From: Pseudopyrenochaeta lycopersici
Taxonomy: Eukaryota; Ascomycota; Dothideomycetes; Pleosporales; Pseudopyrenochaetaceae
Direction: 5' to 3'
DNA: 64,000 bases
NCBI GenBank assembly: GCA_003313425.1
Contig: NHZP01000067.1
Location: forward strand, 152,898-216,897
Shown here: positions 47,729-58,028 of the stretch, one piece after another
How positions within the stretch are numbered: position 1 is the first letter of the stretch
Layout: each line of letters opens with the position of its first letter
Translations under genes and position numbers: made by a program
The notes under the pieces: model-generated
What the model saw: the letters and a program-made list of their open reading frames with translations, nothing else
Database searches by the model: none
Told to the model about the DNA's origin: nothing

Positions 47729-49662
47729 CTAAGCTACAGACAAATTAGACGTGCTTTCTGTTACCTTGACAAACATGTTAGACTCCAGGAAGACGGCATA
47801 GCTTTCGACGTCGCACGGTTTGATTGGACTAATCAGCTGGAGGTCAAAGGTACAGAACACCTTGTAAGAAACGAAAGAGTTAGCCCGAACGACACAGTAG
47901 GACCAAAACAGCACACCAAAAACCCCGAGACCACGTAAATTTTTAATGAACAGCGGGGATAGAGCCTGGCAGGAGGGTAAGGGAGCTCACCTCAAAGACA
48001 GTCTTGCTTAGCTTCATGAACGCGATTCTCCTCCCAACGCACTGCCACTGGCCCGAGCCAAAGGCGAACTCGACGTTCCGCTCCATGTCGCGACGGCGCG
48101 GCGGGTCCTCCAGCTCGGTGAATCGCTCCGGTCGGAACATGTCGGCGTCTGATCCGAACAAGGAGCGTGATCGCAGCAGCGCCCCCGTGTTCGAGCAGAT
48201 GTTAGTCCCGCCCGGCACCCACTGTCCACCCAGCGTGTCGCCACCCACGGGGACGACTTTGGGGAGCAGGCCGAGTACTGGAGGCCGCACTGCGGAGACC
48301 AACAGTCAGTAGGAGTTATTTTCTTTTCTGTCTTTTCTGTCTGAGATCTGAATTGGTGAAGGAAAATAGGGAACACATCTTAGTCCAGAATACTACTATA
48401 TGAAAGAATAAAACATAATGACTCTCAATGTTACTCACTGCGGAGGCCCTCGTAGACCACGGCTTGCAAGTACGGTAGCTTCAGCGCCTGATCCATCTGA
48501 ATAGGGCTGGTGACCGTGTTCTTATCCAGAGCCGCCTTGATCTCGGCCTTGAGCTTGACGTACACTCGCGGCGTGGTCATAGTGTGCACTAAAATAGAGC
48601 GGATTGCCGATGCGGTGCTCTCGGCCCCGGCGACGATCATGAAAAGGCCCTCCACCTCACACTCCTGCTGGTTCAGGCCGTGGTGGATGAAGGAGCCCTA
48701 AATGCGCAGTCAACGTGTGTGTGTTGGGGCGCAGTTTGACAGAGCTCTGATCGTAACAGTGAGTGGTACTTACTAGCATATCCATCACCTGCTCTGCATC
48801 GGGACTAAATCGCTTACTGACATGGTGCTCCGCTACACTGAAGAGCATTTGGTAAGCCTTCTGCTCAGGCAGCACAGAGATTGAGCCAACTCAGGAAACA
48901 GACAGAAACGCGGAAGCGTGGGCCTACTCACCCCATCAGTGCGCCAAAACCAGTCTTGTCCCGGGGACTGGGCCCAAGTAACTGGAGGAACAGCTTGGAG
49001 AACAGTATCTTACGCGTCCAAGAAACGTCGGCCACCGCAGACATACTCGGCCACAGAACCCGGAGGCTTCCCAAGAAGCCATAGAGATCGGTCTCCTGAA
49101 CCAAGTAGCCGAACGCTTCTCCGAACGCGAGGCGCGTGATAACATCCATGGTGAAGAAGGCCGTCATCTCGGCGAGCTCTAGATGCCGACCAGACCGGGC
49201 GTACCTGTCCCTCATGACGCTGAGCAACGTACTAAGTTGCTCGTCTATGCCGATCTCCATGTCGAGAATCTCGCGCCCGGTGTAGCCGTGGGCGACACGG
49301 GACTTGTACTTGGCGTGAGCTGTAGGCTGTTGAAGTGAGAACATGTTGTCATAGTACGGATTGATGCGACCACCCGTGTACCAAGTGCCGCGGTTGTAGC
49401 CGCTGCGCTCCTTGTTAATCCTGCGGATTATCTCCGGGTCACCCGTGATAAGCTCGTTGGGCCCGATCCGAACCAGCTTGTGCTTGTGATGAAGCTCGCG
49501 ATGCACCCAGTACTGGCGCCCACTGTATGTAGTCTTGGCTAGCCATAGATACGAGAAGTTGGCCAGCCAGGATGCTGCGGGAAACTTGCGAAGCTTCCAC
49601 CATGCGGCAACACTACTAAATAAATACCAAATGGCCAGACAGATGAGAGCCACCAAGAGCAT
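47729..49662 (-). CDS. Cytochrome P450 monooxygenase (pisatin-demethylase-like group)
   Basis: Five exons: 49662-48932, 48837-48774, 48697-48439, 48289-47991, 47860-47729, with GT-AG introns of 76-149 bp, giving 494 residues. The start at 49662 puts the membrane anchor (MLLVALICLAIWYLFSSVAA) at the N-terminus, as in microsomal P450s; an in-frame ATG at 49749 would add 29 residues. Landmarks: I-helix AGAEST at 288-293, ExxR as EGLR at 348-351, PERF at 405-408, heme loop FGSGQWQCVG at 428-437 with Cys435 as thiolate ligand. It should hydroxylate a small lipophilic molecule at the ER using NADPH from the P450 reductase. It is transcribed away from the ABA3-like gene, sharing about 860 bp, which suggests co-regulation and a terpenoid substrate. 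The subfamily (for example ABA1 or ABA2) cannot be settled by eye. Confidence 0.9.
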
Positions 49663-50524
49663 GTTGATCTTGATTTCTAGCAAACTGGTGCTGATACTGC
49701 GTAGTGATGCAACCTTGAGAAACCGACGATTGGAGCTTGCTTTATCCAAGGTAGATAGGACAGCTAGTGAGAAGAGGAATGGTTTAATGAAGCTTGCTTG
49801 ATTGTTTAAGCCTGTGCGGAAGACTACATATAACAGCCGAGGTCACGTGTCCTTAGCAGTGATTGCATCTCCGACAGTTACACAGGGAACCAAAAAACCG
49901 AATTTGAACTTGGTGAACATTTCCATAAGACTTCATGCCAATGCAAGATACCCCGCCACGTAGTAGGCGCCATAGTGCAACACGTTGCCCAGGGCGAACC
50001 TCCGTGGGGTGATCTGATAGACGCCCTGTTGCGCTATGGCGTGGCAGCGCTGGCAGCCCTAGTGTCATGCCGACATAGCGCCGACGTAGTGCCGGCGTCA
50101 GCCCGTAGTTTGGCTGGAAGTCTTCTGTATCTATCCTAAATTCAACACGCTGTATGCGCAGTGTTATACATATAGTAGATGTAGTGCGCTGCAGAGCTAT
50201 TTTTAGTCTTGGTTTTTGCCGAGAAAAATAATTCTGACCCAAAAGGCGCTATGTGCCGCCGTAACTATTGTCTTGTTCAGGTTCCTCCGTACAATCACCC
50301 CTGTCGAGATCATGCACGCGTCGTATAATCCACACAGGCAAGACATCCTGCGAGCCAGACGGATGATGGGCCAACGCTGGTTGCTGAAAGACCAACTGTG
50401 GTTCTCACTCATCTAGCAGCTTTCTTCTTAAATTCCAGTTCACTCCTCTCACTCGTATCAACCCCTTTTCCTGTACAGAGCAACACAAAACTGGCCTTGT
50501 CTAAGCCCACCTGCCCTAGAAACC
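49663..50524. promoter_or_regulatory. Shared divergent intergenic region, P450 and ABA3-like
   Basis: The two genes point away from each other, so both promoters must lie in this 862-bp gap. It is unusually GC-rich at about 49950-50110, where GGCGCCATAGTGCAAC is partly complementary to GTTGCGCTATGGCG about 60 bp on. No single regulatory motif can be named. The open frames at 49853-50416 are unsupported. Confidence 0.45.
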
Positions 50525-51769
50525 ATGTCTATGGCCCCCAAGTCCCGCGATGCGTGGTACTACCCGCCTGATGTCGCTCACGACCTCGATGATGAGACTT
50601 GTCTTTCTGAAGAGTCAAAGCAGGAAGTACTTGCCTGCGCGTATGAGTATACCCGCTGCGTGATCCCCCACTACACCAATTGGAAGCGATATATTGGCTT
50701 CTGTCGCTGCATGATCATAGGTATCATTGCCGAGTTCAGGGGTGACCTGGTAGACGAAAATGGAGGGGACACGATCGCTGGCTACTCGCTGGACGGTGTG
50801 CTGGCGGAGCTCTTTGAAGGCACCCCGGGCCACGCCTTGATGGCACGGGAGTACAAGTCGTTTCTGATTCCTGCTGCGGACAAGTCTAGCGAGCGGCGGC
50901 ACGGCGAGTTATTCCGGCGTTACGTCAATGCGCTGGCCTCGTCGCCTCGCACGTGGTTCCGCATGCGCGACTGCGACGCCCTTTCGCGCTTCACTATTTT
51001 TTCGGCCCTGGCGTGTAACAATATCGACACTGTGCCGACGGATGATGAGTGTGAGCTGCTAAGCGAGATTGGTATTTATCTTTACGACGCTGTGGCCTTC
51101 TATAAGCACCGTGGCGAGGGCGAGACAAACAATACCTTTGCCTACGTGCCGTGGGATATGCGTATCGACAGCTTCCGCATTGCCCGCGAGATGTTATGGG
51201 CTTTGGACGCATATTATGTTCGGCGCCCCGAGGGGTCAATCTTGATCAACTTCGTCCGTATCGTCGGCGGGCCTGTTCATATGATGATGCGTCGCTACCG
51301 TTTCGTGGAGGAGGAGTGTACCATCGGCAGGATTGAGACGGACGATATCATCGAGCTGGCCCGCCGCAAGGTCAAGCTCTGGAACCGTGTTGACGTGGCA
51401 AACAATCCCCAGGAGAATGAGAAAATTGGTCCTCTCGAGGCGCCAGGGGTTGAGCGCTATCAGGCTTTGCTGAAGCGCCACGAGGAGTGGATGTTCCCAG
51501 GGCTTCCAGAATACTTCGAGGACAGCGGGCAATGTGAAAGTTGTGTCTATCGCCTCTCATACGGGTCTGAAGTCAGACATACTTTCGGCGGCGTCCAATT
51601 ATGCCAGGGATGTATTGAGACGTTTCGCGCATAGTAAGTAAGTCCAGGAATTAATTTTGTATGGGGAATTACTAAGTCTTGCTGCAGTGTTGAAAAGCTG
51701 CCTGAGAGGGTTCGAGCCGTTTGGCCTAACATCGTCCTTAAAACGCCATCGCCGCAGACAATTGTTTAA
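50525..51769 (+). CDS. ABA3: ABA3-type sesquiterpene synthase (alpha-ionylideneethane synthase family)
   Basis: Two exons, 50525-51633 and 51688-51769, with a 54-bp GT-AG intron, giving 396 residues. The protein shows the words of the Botrytis ABA3 family in order: WYYPPD (11-16), EYTRCVIPHYTNW, GIIAEFRGD, LFEGTPGH, ERRHGELFRRYVNALA, WFRMRDCDALSRF, FYKHRGEGETN, GGPVHMMMRRYRFVEE. Two CxxC pairs follow (337/340 and 360/363), possibly a metal site. BcABA3 converts farnesyl diphosphate to an ionylideneethane, the first step of fungal abscisic acid synthesis, and lacks the classical DDxxD motif; none is seen here. The second exon (RAYVEKLPERVRAVWPNI) restores a C-terminal helix like that of the family; without splicing the frame stops at 51634. 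The divergent P450 fits a pathway partner. Whether the product is ABA or a related ionylidene compound is unknown. Confidence 0.87.
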
Positions 51770-52324
51770 AACGCTACTTAAACTAATAGGAATGTCTCTG
51801 AACTTGAGGCATATCTTATCAATTGTCTAGACTCACGTTTACAGCTGCGGAGGCAGGAAGATTAGCAAACATACGAGGTTAAAATCAGGATCACCATCGT
51901 TATTCGTTTACTAGAATTATGCAGAATGGGGCTATTCATCAATGTTTTCTGGAGACTGCTGTAAGCGATGTGCTTATCCTCTAGGATAGACCTAACTCTG
52001 TGACTCTGGGATTCAGACATAATGCAGTTTCTATTTTGAAGGTTTTGACTAGCTTCAAGAATACAATTTAAGACCTTTGGCCAGTTTTGAGAGCGTCGGC
52101 CATCTCAAAAAGTATCCAATTAGGCCAGCTGGCGACTCAATCACTTGCCGCTACACAGAGATGCTGGTTTATAATTTCCAGCATAAAACTATGGCCGAGG
52201 TAACTGGGAGCAATGAGTCTTTGATAATTATTTGTGCACCTGATGAAGCCCTTTCTGCGACAGGTCTTCCACTGTTTAAGCAGCACATCCATGATCTGCT
52301 TCATTTGTTAGAGCACTTAGCTGG
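51770..52324. other. Intergenic, between ABA3-like gene and patatin remnant
   Basis: No recognised gene. A plus-strand 100-codon frame (52077-52379) has no family words I know and runs into the patatin remnant on the other strand; it could be the tail of an older decayed gene. Composition is intermediate, with AT-rich patches. Confidence 0.35.
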
Positions 52325-53560
52325 TTATGTTCTCTCTAACATATCTTGTTCCCTGATACGCTCGCCAACACCGTTGTAGTTCGTGAAAATGCGGCAGGAT
52401 AGCTTCTCGCCAACAGTGGCTATGGGTAAACCGGCACGAGTACCCGTAGTAGTTGCGTGCGAATAATCTAGAACACCTTGGTTGGCTCCAAATACTTGTT
52501 TCAACACCCCTTTGATGTTTTCGGGCGGGTAAAGGCCATCTGCAAGATACGATATCAGGAGCTCTAAAATACGTGGAACGAAGGGAAGGTTTAAGACTTC
52601 TGACACTACAATGCTAGCTTTGCGAGCTTTTTAAACATGTCTGTAGAGTCGTCAATAGACCAACCGTTAATAAACATAGCCAGGACGATCAACCCTCCTA
52701 CAATTATTAGCGAGTATATTTAAAGCCTATAAAAGTAACTTGCCTGAACTAATGCTAAAAGCAACCTTAAAGAAATTTGAAATTGAATCAATATACTAAT
52801 CTAACCTTGAATTCTTTTCATCAGCTACACTAGTACTAAACTTCGGGCTCCTCCGCCATCAATGCAGAGAACTCCCACACCAGCGGTTGGAGGATAAACC
52901 TTTACAGTTAGCTCTTCAGGCATATTTACTCCACAAAGAAGGCAATGGCGCAATTTGAATATCCAAGGACCATCTACGCAGTATTCTAGAACACAGCTCT
53001 CGCAGAATTCTAGAACACAGCTCTCGCAGATAGTATGTCCGCAAGGCAAGGCATACTGGGGTCGCCAGCGTAAGCCGCAAAGGCATACACTGCCACTCTT
53101 AATGCCACGCCAGCTAGTCCTAGCTTAACGAAGATTCTTCTCGTGAGTCTTTAACGCCGACATGCAGTCCTAGGTAAGTTCCTCCAGATATAGATGGAGG
53201 CGTTTCTCGATCAGGTTGATGAATCCACTTCGCAGCATCACATCTTTAGAATCTTTAAAAGCGATTACACTATCCTTGCTCTTATAAGAATGGCTTTATA
53301 AAAACTTCGAAAACCTTTCTAGGAGGGAATACGACGTTGTGATTATTTTCTCTATATTTAGGAGTAGGGCAGACTTACGATGAGCATCGGGTAGATAATT
53401 ACTTAAAAGAAGGCTAGATGCAATAATAGGAACTATAAATTCAGTCAGCTTAACCGGGGCCTTTACGAGTTTGATGAAATTGGACAAATGCTCCTCGAGA
53501 TCAAGCGCCACAGGGTTCACGACTAATTTCTAAAAGGAGGCTACTGTGCGAAGCACCTTA
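52325..53560 (-). pseudogene. Patatin-like phospholipase with RING-like N-terminus, broken
   Basis: Minus-strand remnant of a fungal patatin-domain lipid acyl hydrolase. In order it has an N-terminal helical part (53520-53296, LEEHLSNFIKLVKAPVKLTE), a zinc-ring-like Cys cluster (about 53050-52940: LPCGHTICESC, with LRHCLLCG), then the patatin oxyanion loop GVLCIDGGGARSLV, then FFKVAFSISSG, and after an apparent intron GGLIVLAMFINGWSIDD. The GxSxG serine thus survives as SISSG with its leading Gly replaced. It continues with SHATTTGTRAGLPIATVGEK and SCRIFTNYNGVGER and then stops. Several TAG/TAA stops, frameshifts, a 24-bp tandem duplication inside the ring (52981-53035), and a missing C-terminal half including the catalytic Asp show loss of function. 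Confidence 0.8.
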
Positions 53561-53729
53561 GGCTTTTCGGTTCTGCGCGACTTGGTAGTACTGCTCGAGA
53601 AGACTTCAGAGGTCGAGTTCAGGCCCGGCTTGGAAAAGAGACAAGTGCCTCTGTCCAAAGTTAAAGGAGTCTCAAGACGACGACGAGACGTCCAGCACAT
53701 ATGACAAGAGGCACATATACAACTGCTGC

Positions 53730-54190
53730 GAGAAGAATTGTTATAACAAATACGGCTTTGCTAAACTGTGCTTTAAATGCAATGAGTAGATCTTTTCAGA
53801 GAAGGAATAGAGCGTTCACTATTACTTCCTAATTTCCTTCAACCCCCTTGTTTATAGTAAAGTCCTCGCAACTCTAGGATGCTGTCCCTGCTGTCTTAGA
53901 GACGAGGGATTACTACCTAAGAAGTAGATGTATTAGTATTTAAACTAAACTCAATAGCTAGTTTACTTCTAGAAACACATTAAAGAGCTAGAGAACTGTA
54001 AGAGAAGAGGCAAACGCATGGTAACATGCCCTTACCCTAGACCGCGTTGTTTAAAATGTTTCTACTCTATTCTATATTTACAGTTCTATCTAGAAGATAT
54101 CTACAGTATTTCTATAAGGAAGGAGTTAAAGGCGAAGAAGAGGGTAAGTATATAAATTCTACTAAGCAAGAAACAACACGCAGTTAATAA
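53730..54190 (+). pseudogene. Zinc-finger fragment like the tail of fungal FluG/DUF3435-type proteins
   Basis: A plus-strand frame with TAG stops at likely Trp or Gln positions reads YGFAKLCFKCNE, then LGCCPCCLRDEGLLPKK, then FxKHIKELENCKRRGKRMVT, CPYPRPRC, and LQFYLEDIYSI. Paired Cys followed by His-containing helices (CPxC...H...CPxPxC...LxxHLxDxH) is what I know from the C-termini of FluG/DUF3435 proteins and related fungal C2H2 proteins, but the match is from memory and partial. DUF3435 domains are also found in Starship tyrosine recombinases; no recombinase domain is visible here. It is a fragment. Confidence 0.4.
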
Positions 54191-55509
54191 AGAGCGCTTA
54201 GAATCTTACTACTATATTAATAATACAGCAAAAACAGTAAAGGCTAGTTCGTGGAGTATATTTAAAAACATTGTCTAGCGGTACAACGCCTTCTTGCCCC
54301 TTAAAAAAGTAGTACCTAGAGTAAGAAAGAAGAGTCTAGTTCTAAAACGCGGCTGTTATCCAGTTCTAGTGATGCTAAAGATGATCTAGCATCTAACCTC
54401 AACGTGCTTGTATCTTAACAAGTTCGTTTGTATCCAGTGGTCGAGACGCGCACTGTGTAAGGCAGGATCTGGACCGACCTCCTTGTCTATAAACGTCTTA
54501 GAGCTGCGCAATTAGTAAGTTTTAGCTATTTTTTTGCAATTGCAAAGTCCCTTTTTAGCGCTTAGTATAGCCGCCCTACATTCTCTTCGTTCCTTATCTT
54601 CTTAACGGCAACGAAGCTGGTCTATTTGCTTGTGATGTGATGGTTGACCTCAAAGTCTGTGAAGATGGCAAAGAATTGACAGGCGATGGAACTGTGGGAT
54701 TTGACGCGAGATTACAAGCAGGTAAGTCCTCTTTTGGCTACTGTCAATATGGGCATGCACTGGCGAAAACGTGAAACCCCCCTGTAACGGATGTCCTTCA
54801 TGGACATGGGATTCAACGGAGTCGGAGGTGTATTGGCCGCCCAAACCTTCAACTCAACCTCTTTGTCAAGTCGAAAGTGCTGATGTGACAAAAGACAGCC
54901 TAGACCCGTTCGGAACTTAAAGAGTCCCCAGCTCCTCTTCACCGGTTCTACCGTGTCCTACTCTTAATCCCATGCGCCCAAAGTTTACAAATTTTTCGGA
55001 GGATAGGTGTGGCAAGGACAAATTGGGATTTAAGCCCAGGCCATTTTGGTGGCTTTTCGATACATGCTTCTACAATTGTCTAAAATTTAGGATCTACGTT
55101 GCCGAGGGTACAAGCCCACAATCTAGCGCTTGTTCCTAGAGTATAGCTAAAAGTGTTATAAACTTTGGTAGTAGAGAAATCTAAAAATCCCAAGCTTTAC
55201 TTCTACAGGGAAGATGTTTCGAAGCAGGTCCAATGGACTGGTATTAAGATCCCTTTTGCTATACTTGCTTTTCAGCCATCCCAATGAATAGGGGCCCTAA
55301 CGTGACAAAATAATAGAGAATCTGAGTTAGCGTGAACCACAAGTGGGAATGCACAAGAATAACTGAACACCATAACTAGCTGTTATAGCATAGAGTAACT
55401 TGAATTAATCTTCTACTCTCGTGTATCCACTATTATAAATAGCAATTGTGTCCAGTAATTTAAGCGGTACTAATTATTATTATTACTTAACTTGAAATGA
55501 CTCAATGTC
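54191..55509. other. Decayed mixed-composition region, no assigned gene
   Basis: Patches of moderate GC (54560-54960) alternate with AT-rich DNA. Minus-strand frames at 54650-54844 and 54712-54942 and plus-strand words such as GDGTVGFDARLQA look like remains of a gene, but I cannot name it. The remainder up to 55509 is the 3' flank of the HET gene. Confidence 0.35.
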
Positions 55510-57321
55510 TCAATAAAATGTAACAGGCGTCCACCTGGAGTTCGACATATTAACGCCTTCGCCACCCATTAACCCATGGATATACGCTTCGCCTATAAAA
55601 GTGTATTTTCCGTATCTCTCACGGATAACGTATGGTGTACGTCCCCCCTTCAAGATGCAAATCTCATCACCTCTTAGAGCATTGCCAGGAACCACACCCA
55701 CAAACCCACTCTCAGTTACAATAAAGCATCTTCCAAGAAGTGCGGACACAAAAGCAGCCTGGTACTGCGTTGCCCGAAGCACATCAGGTTCACATTGCGG
55801 TGGCCAATTGCGGGTGATCTGGAAATCGAGTAAGTTGCACCACTGTATGAAGTAGTCTTCATAGTTTGCGCGTGCCGATTTCCTTTCATGAGTGATGTTG
55901 GCGATCAAGATTCTCCAAAACGCGTTGTTTACTGATCTGCTGTTACCATACATGCCGCCGTTGAACATCCTTAGATACCAATTTGAAATAATGTTGTTCC
56001 AAGGCAAACTACCATCTTCATTATCCGGGATCTCTGTGACCGTTTCTGAGCGCCACTTGATCGTATCAAGACCTTTGCCTTCAAAAGTGATTGACTCAAG
56101 ATTCCAAGAGGGGCTGACAGTAGCATTGGTGGGTCCGCTTGCAGAATACGGATTGCTATCAGTATACTTGATATCGAATAGGAAACCTGTAAGAGGTCGT
56201 CCTGTGACTGGGGTCCAGTCTGGCACCCATGACGGAAGGTTTTTCATTTTTTTGTTTGGCTTGACGTTGCTGAGGATGTCTAAGCTTCGGTGGAACGTCA
56301 TAATTCGAACTGCAGCCTTAATGAATGCTGATCGGGCATCTGTCGTGTATGGACCTAGGTTGAGTTGCTGCCAGTCGCTGGCAACTGCTTGAAGTGAGAA
56401 CACTTTGTCTTGTAGCTGTCCACACTCAAATCGCATACACCATTCCAGAAGATCCAAAAGTGTTTTCTCCTTGTTGAACATTAAAATATCTCGTCGGAGA
56501 TGATTGAGAGCAGCTAAGTTTGTCTGTCCATTCATGCCTCTAGATATATCAGAGTAACCGGAATTGTTGAGTACGTTGAATTCATTTTCTGAAAGCATAG
56601 CTTGAGGATGGATAAGGTGGGGTGTCTTACTGAAATGAATCAAGTTTGGAAGCTTATTCCATGATATGTTCCTTCGCCCACAGTACATTGTCATCTTTTC
56701 GTTCAGGAGTGACTCTTGTACAATCCAAGTCCTACTTGACCATTCACGTCGAAGAAGGCTATGAAGACCTTTCCAAGCTGGATCTCTTTCGTTAGGAAAG
56801 CCAAGGGTATGCAATGCATTTCTTTCCATCAGGTCCCACATATCGGGTCTGCGTGGATTGTCTTTATGTCTACGAGCGTATTCCAAGAGCTGGTCCAGCA
56901 ATGCACAAGCTGCATCGGTATTCTCATCTTTTTCTCCAATGTATGACACTACCATGCTGGCTTGGGTGTATATTTGTCCAAATAAAGCTATTTGCTTGTC
57001 CTTCTCAGCGGTGTCCTTTTGATTCACGCAAAGCGCATCTGCCCACAGCTGCTTTTTCCTTTGCGGGTGTCTGAGAGATTGGAGGGCGTTATATAAAGTA
57101 GTTGTTATGATTGCGTACGAGGTATCGTCAATGGTTATCCTTTGGCTAGGCGGGTCTGGCCCCCAAGCATAAGACAATGCCTCATAGTCAGGCCGTTGAT
57201 CAAGACAAGCATGATCAAGCCGACATGATAGAGGAGATCCATATGCGCCCGGATGAATATTGATGATGCGAATCTCATCCGGCCTTGTGAGACCGTTATA
57301 TTGGTAAAGAGGCATGTTCAC
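55510..57321 (-). CDS. HET-domain (heterokaryon incompatibility) protein
   Basis: Single-exon gene of 603 residues. The HET domain (PF06985) spans roughly residues 46-205: YEALSYAWG at 46-54, LWADALCVNQKD at about 92-103, then QIYTQASMVVSYIGE, and RTWIVQE near 196-202. These are the three conserved HET blocks. The C-terminal 400 residues, with SWVPDWT and a final GEAYIHGLM, have the usual layout of the large fungal HET family, where they may act in self/non-self recognition or regulated cell death. There is no NACHT, WD or ankyrin region. The first ATG is followed at once by the N-terminal region common in the family (EIRIINIHPG). It is intact despite repeats close on both sides. Confidence 0.92.
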   Translation of the reverse strand: MNMPLYQYNGLTRPDEIRIINIHPGAYGSPLSCRLDHACLDQRPDYEALSYAWGPDPPSQRITIDDTSYAIITTTLYNALQSLRHPQRKKQLWADALCVNQKDTAEKDKQIALFGQIYTQASMVVSYIGEKDENTDAACALLDQLLEYARRHKDNPRRPDMWDLMERNALHTLGFPNERDPAWKGLHSLLRREWSSRTWIVQESLLNEKMTMYCGRRNISWNKLPNLIHFSKTPHLIHPQAMLSENEFNVLNNSGYSDISRGMNGQTNLAALNHLRRDILMFNKEKTLLDLLEWCMRFECGQLQDKVFSLQAVASDWQQLNLGPYTTDARSAFIKAAVRIMTFHRSLDILSNVKPNKKMKNLPSWVPDWTPVTGRPLTGFLFDIKYTDSNPYSASGPTNATVSPSWNLESITFEGKGLDTIKWRSETVTEIPDNEDGSLPWNNIISNWYLRMFNGGMYGNSRSVNNAFWRILIANITHERKSARANYEDYFIQWCNLLDFQITRNWPPQCEPDVLRATQYQAAFVSALLGRCFIVTESGFVGVVPGNALRGDEICILKGGRTPYVIRERYGKYTFIGEAYIHGLMGGEGVNMSNSRWTPVTFY

Positions 57322-58028
57322 AAAATGATTGTGGCTGTTCGAGAAGTATAAAGTTGGAGATTTTCAAATAATATGATTAATGCGTTCCCCTAAGATAAGG
57401 GCTATATAGACGTGGCAACAACACCCTACAAGGGAGCTCGTATTTTTTGAACGCTAGGGTCCCCGTAAATATTGGTGGTAGCCCAGGGCTCAAACAAAAC
57501 AAGCTTCTTTGTACACAAGGGGCCGTTGACATGCACATTTTAGTGCTAGCGCCATTATGTGCTGAGAAAAGCTGAATGCCTGAGCTGAATGCCTGAGCTG
57601 AATGCCTGAGCTGAATGCCTGAGCTGAATGCCTGAGCTGAATGCCTGAGCTGAATGCCTGAGCTGAATGCCTGACGTGCACCAATCATAATATCTATCAA
57701 TTTTAAGTCTAGCATGATTGGTTTAAGGTACGTTGGCATACAATATAGAGTTTCTCTGAAAACCACTAGCCAGCTTCGAGCTGCTTACAAACCAAGGCTG
57801 TGTATTAACAAGACTACGTCGTGACTGCAACAGCTAAAGATAAGTCAATTCGTGTAGATTGCTAGGAAGCAGTAAGTAGGCTGCCTTGATCTACTATAGT
57901 ACAGGGCTAAAGTAGTGGGCATAGTCAGAGCGTACAGGGTTTTACAGCTTGGAAATTGCAGTTAGCTAAGCTGAGTTAACATACGCACGATTCTTTTTTT
58001 TTTAAAAATAAATTTAATATATTGTATA
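57322..58028. other. Upstream flank of the HET gene
   Basis: Mixed-composition DNA holding the presumed HET promoter and a minisatellite (listed separately). Open frames at 57377-57766 come from the 13-bp repeat read in several frames. AT-rich repeat DNA begins near 57990. Confidence 0.4.
57571..57674. repeat. 13-bp minisatellite, 8 perfect copies
   Basis: GCTGAATGCCTGA is repeated eight times without any difference (57571-57674). It lies about 250 bp upstream of the HET start codon. Perfect identity suggests recent or ongoing expansion. Confidence 0.97.

Noticed and set aside
48004..48376. Frames of 102 and 120 codons over the P450 exon 4
   Set aside because: Shadows of the P450 heme-binding exon in other frames.
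52077..52379. 100-codon plus-strand frame next to the patatin remnant
   Set aside because: No recognised domain, it overlaps the patatin frame on the other strand, and its flanks are decayed. It is kept only as a remark in the intergenic entry.
57571..57674. CRISPR-like array
   Set aside because: The 13-bp units are contiguous with no spacers, and the DNA is fungal; it is a minisatellite.
57377..57766. 129-codon minus-strand frame with SGIQLRHSAQAF repeated
   Set aside because: Translation of the 13-bp minisatellite across three frames, giving a 13-residue period; not a protein family.
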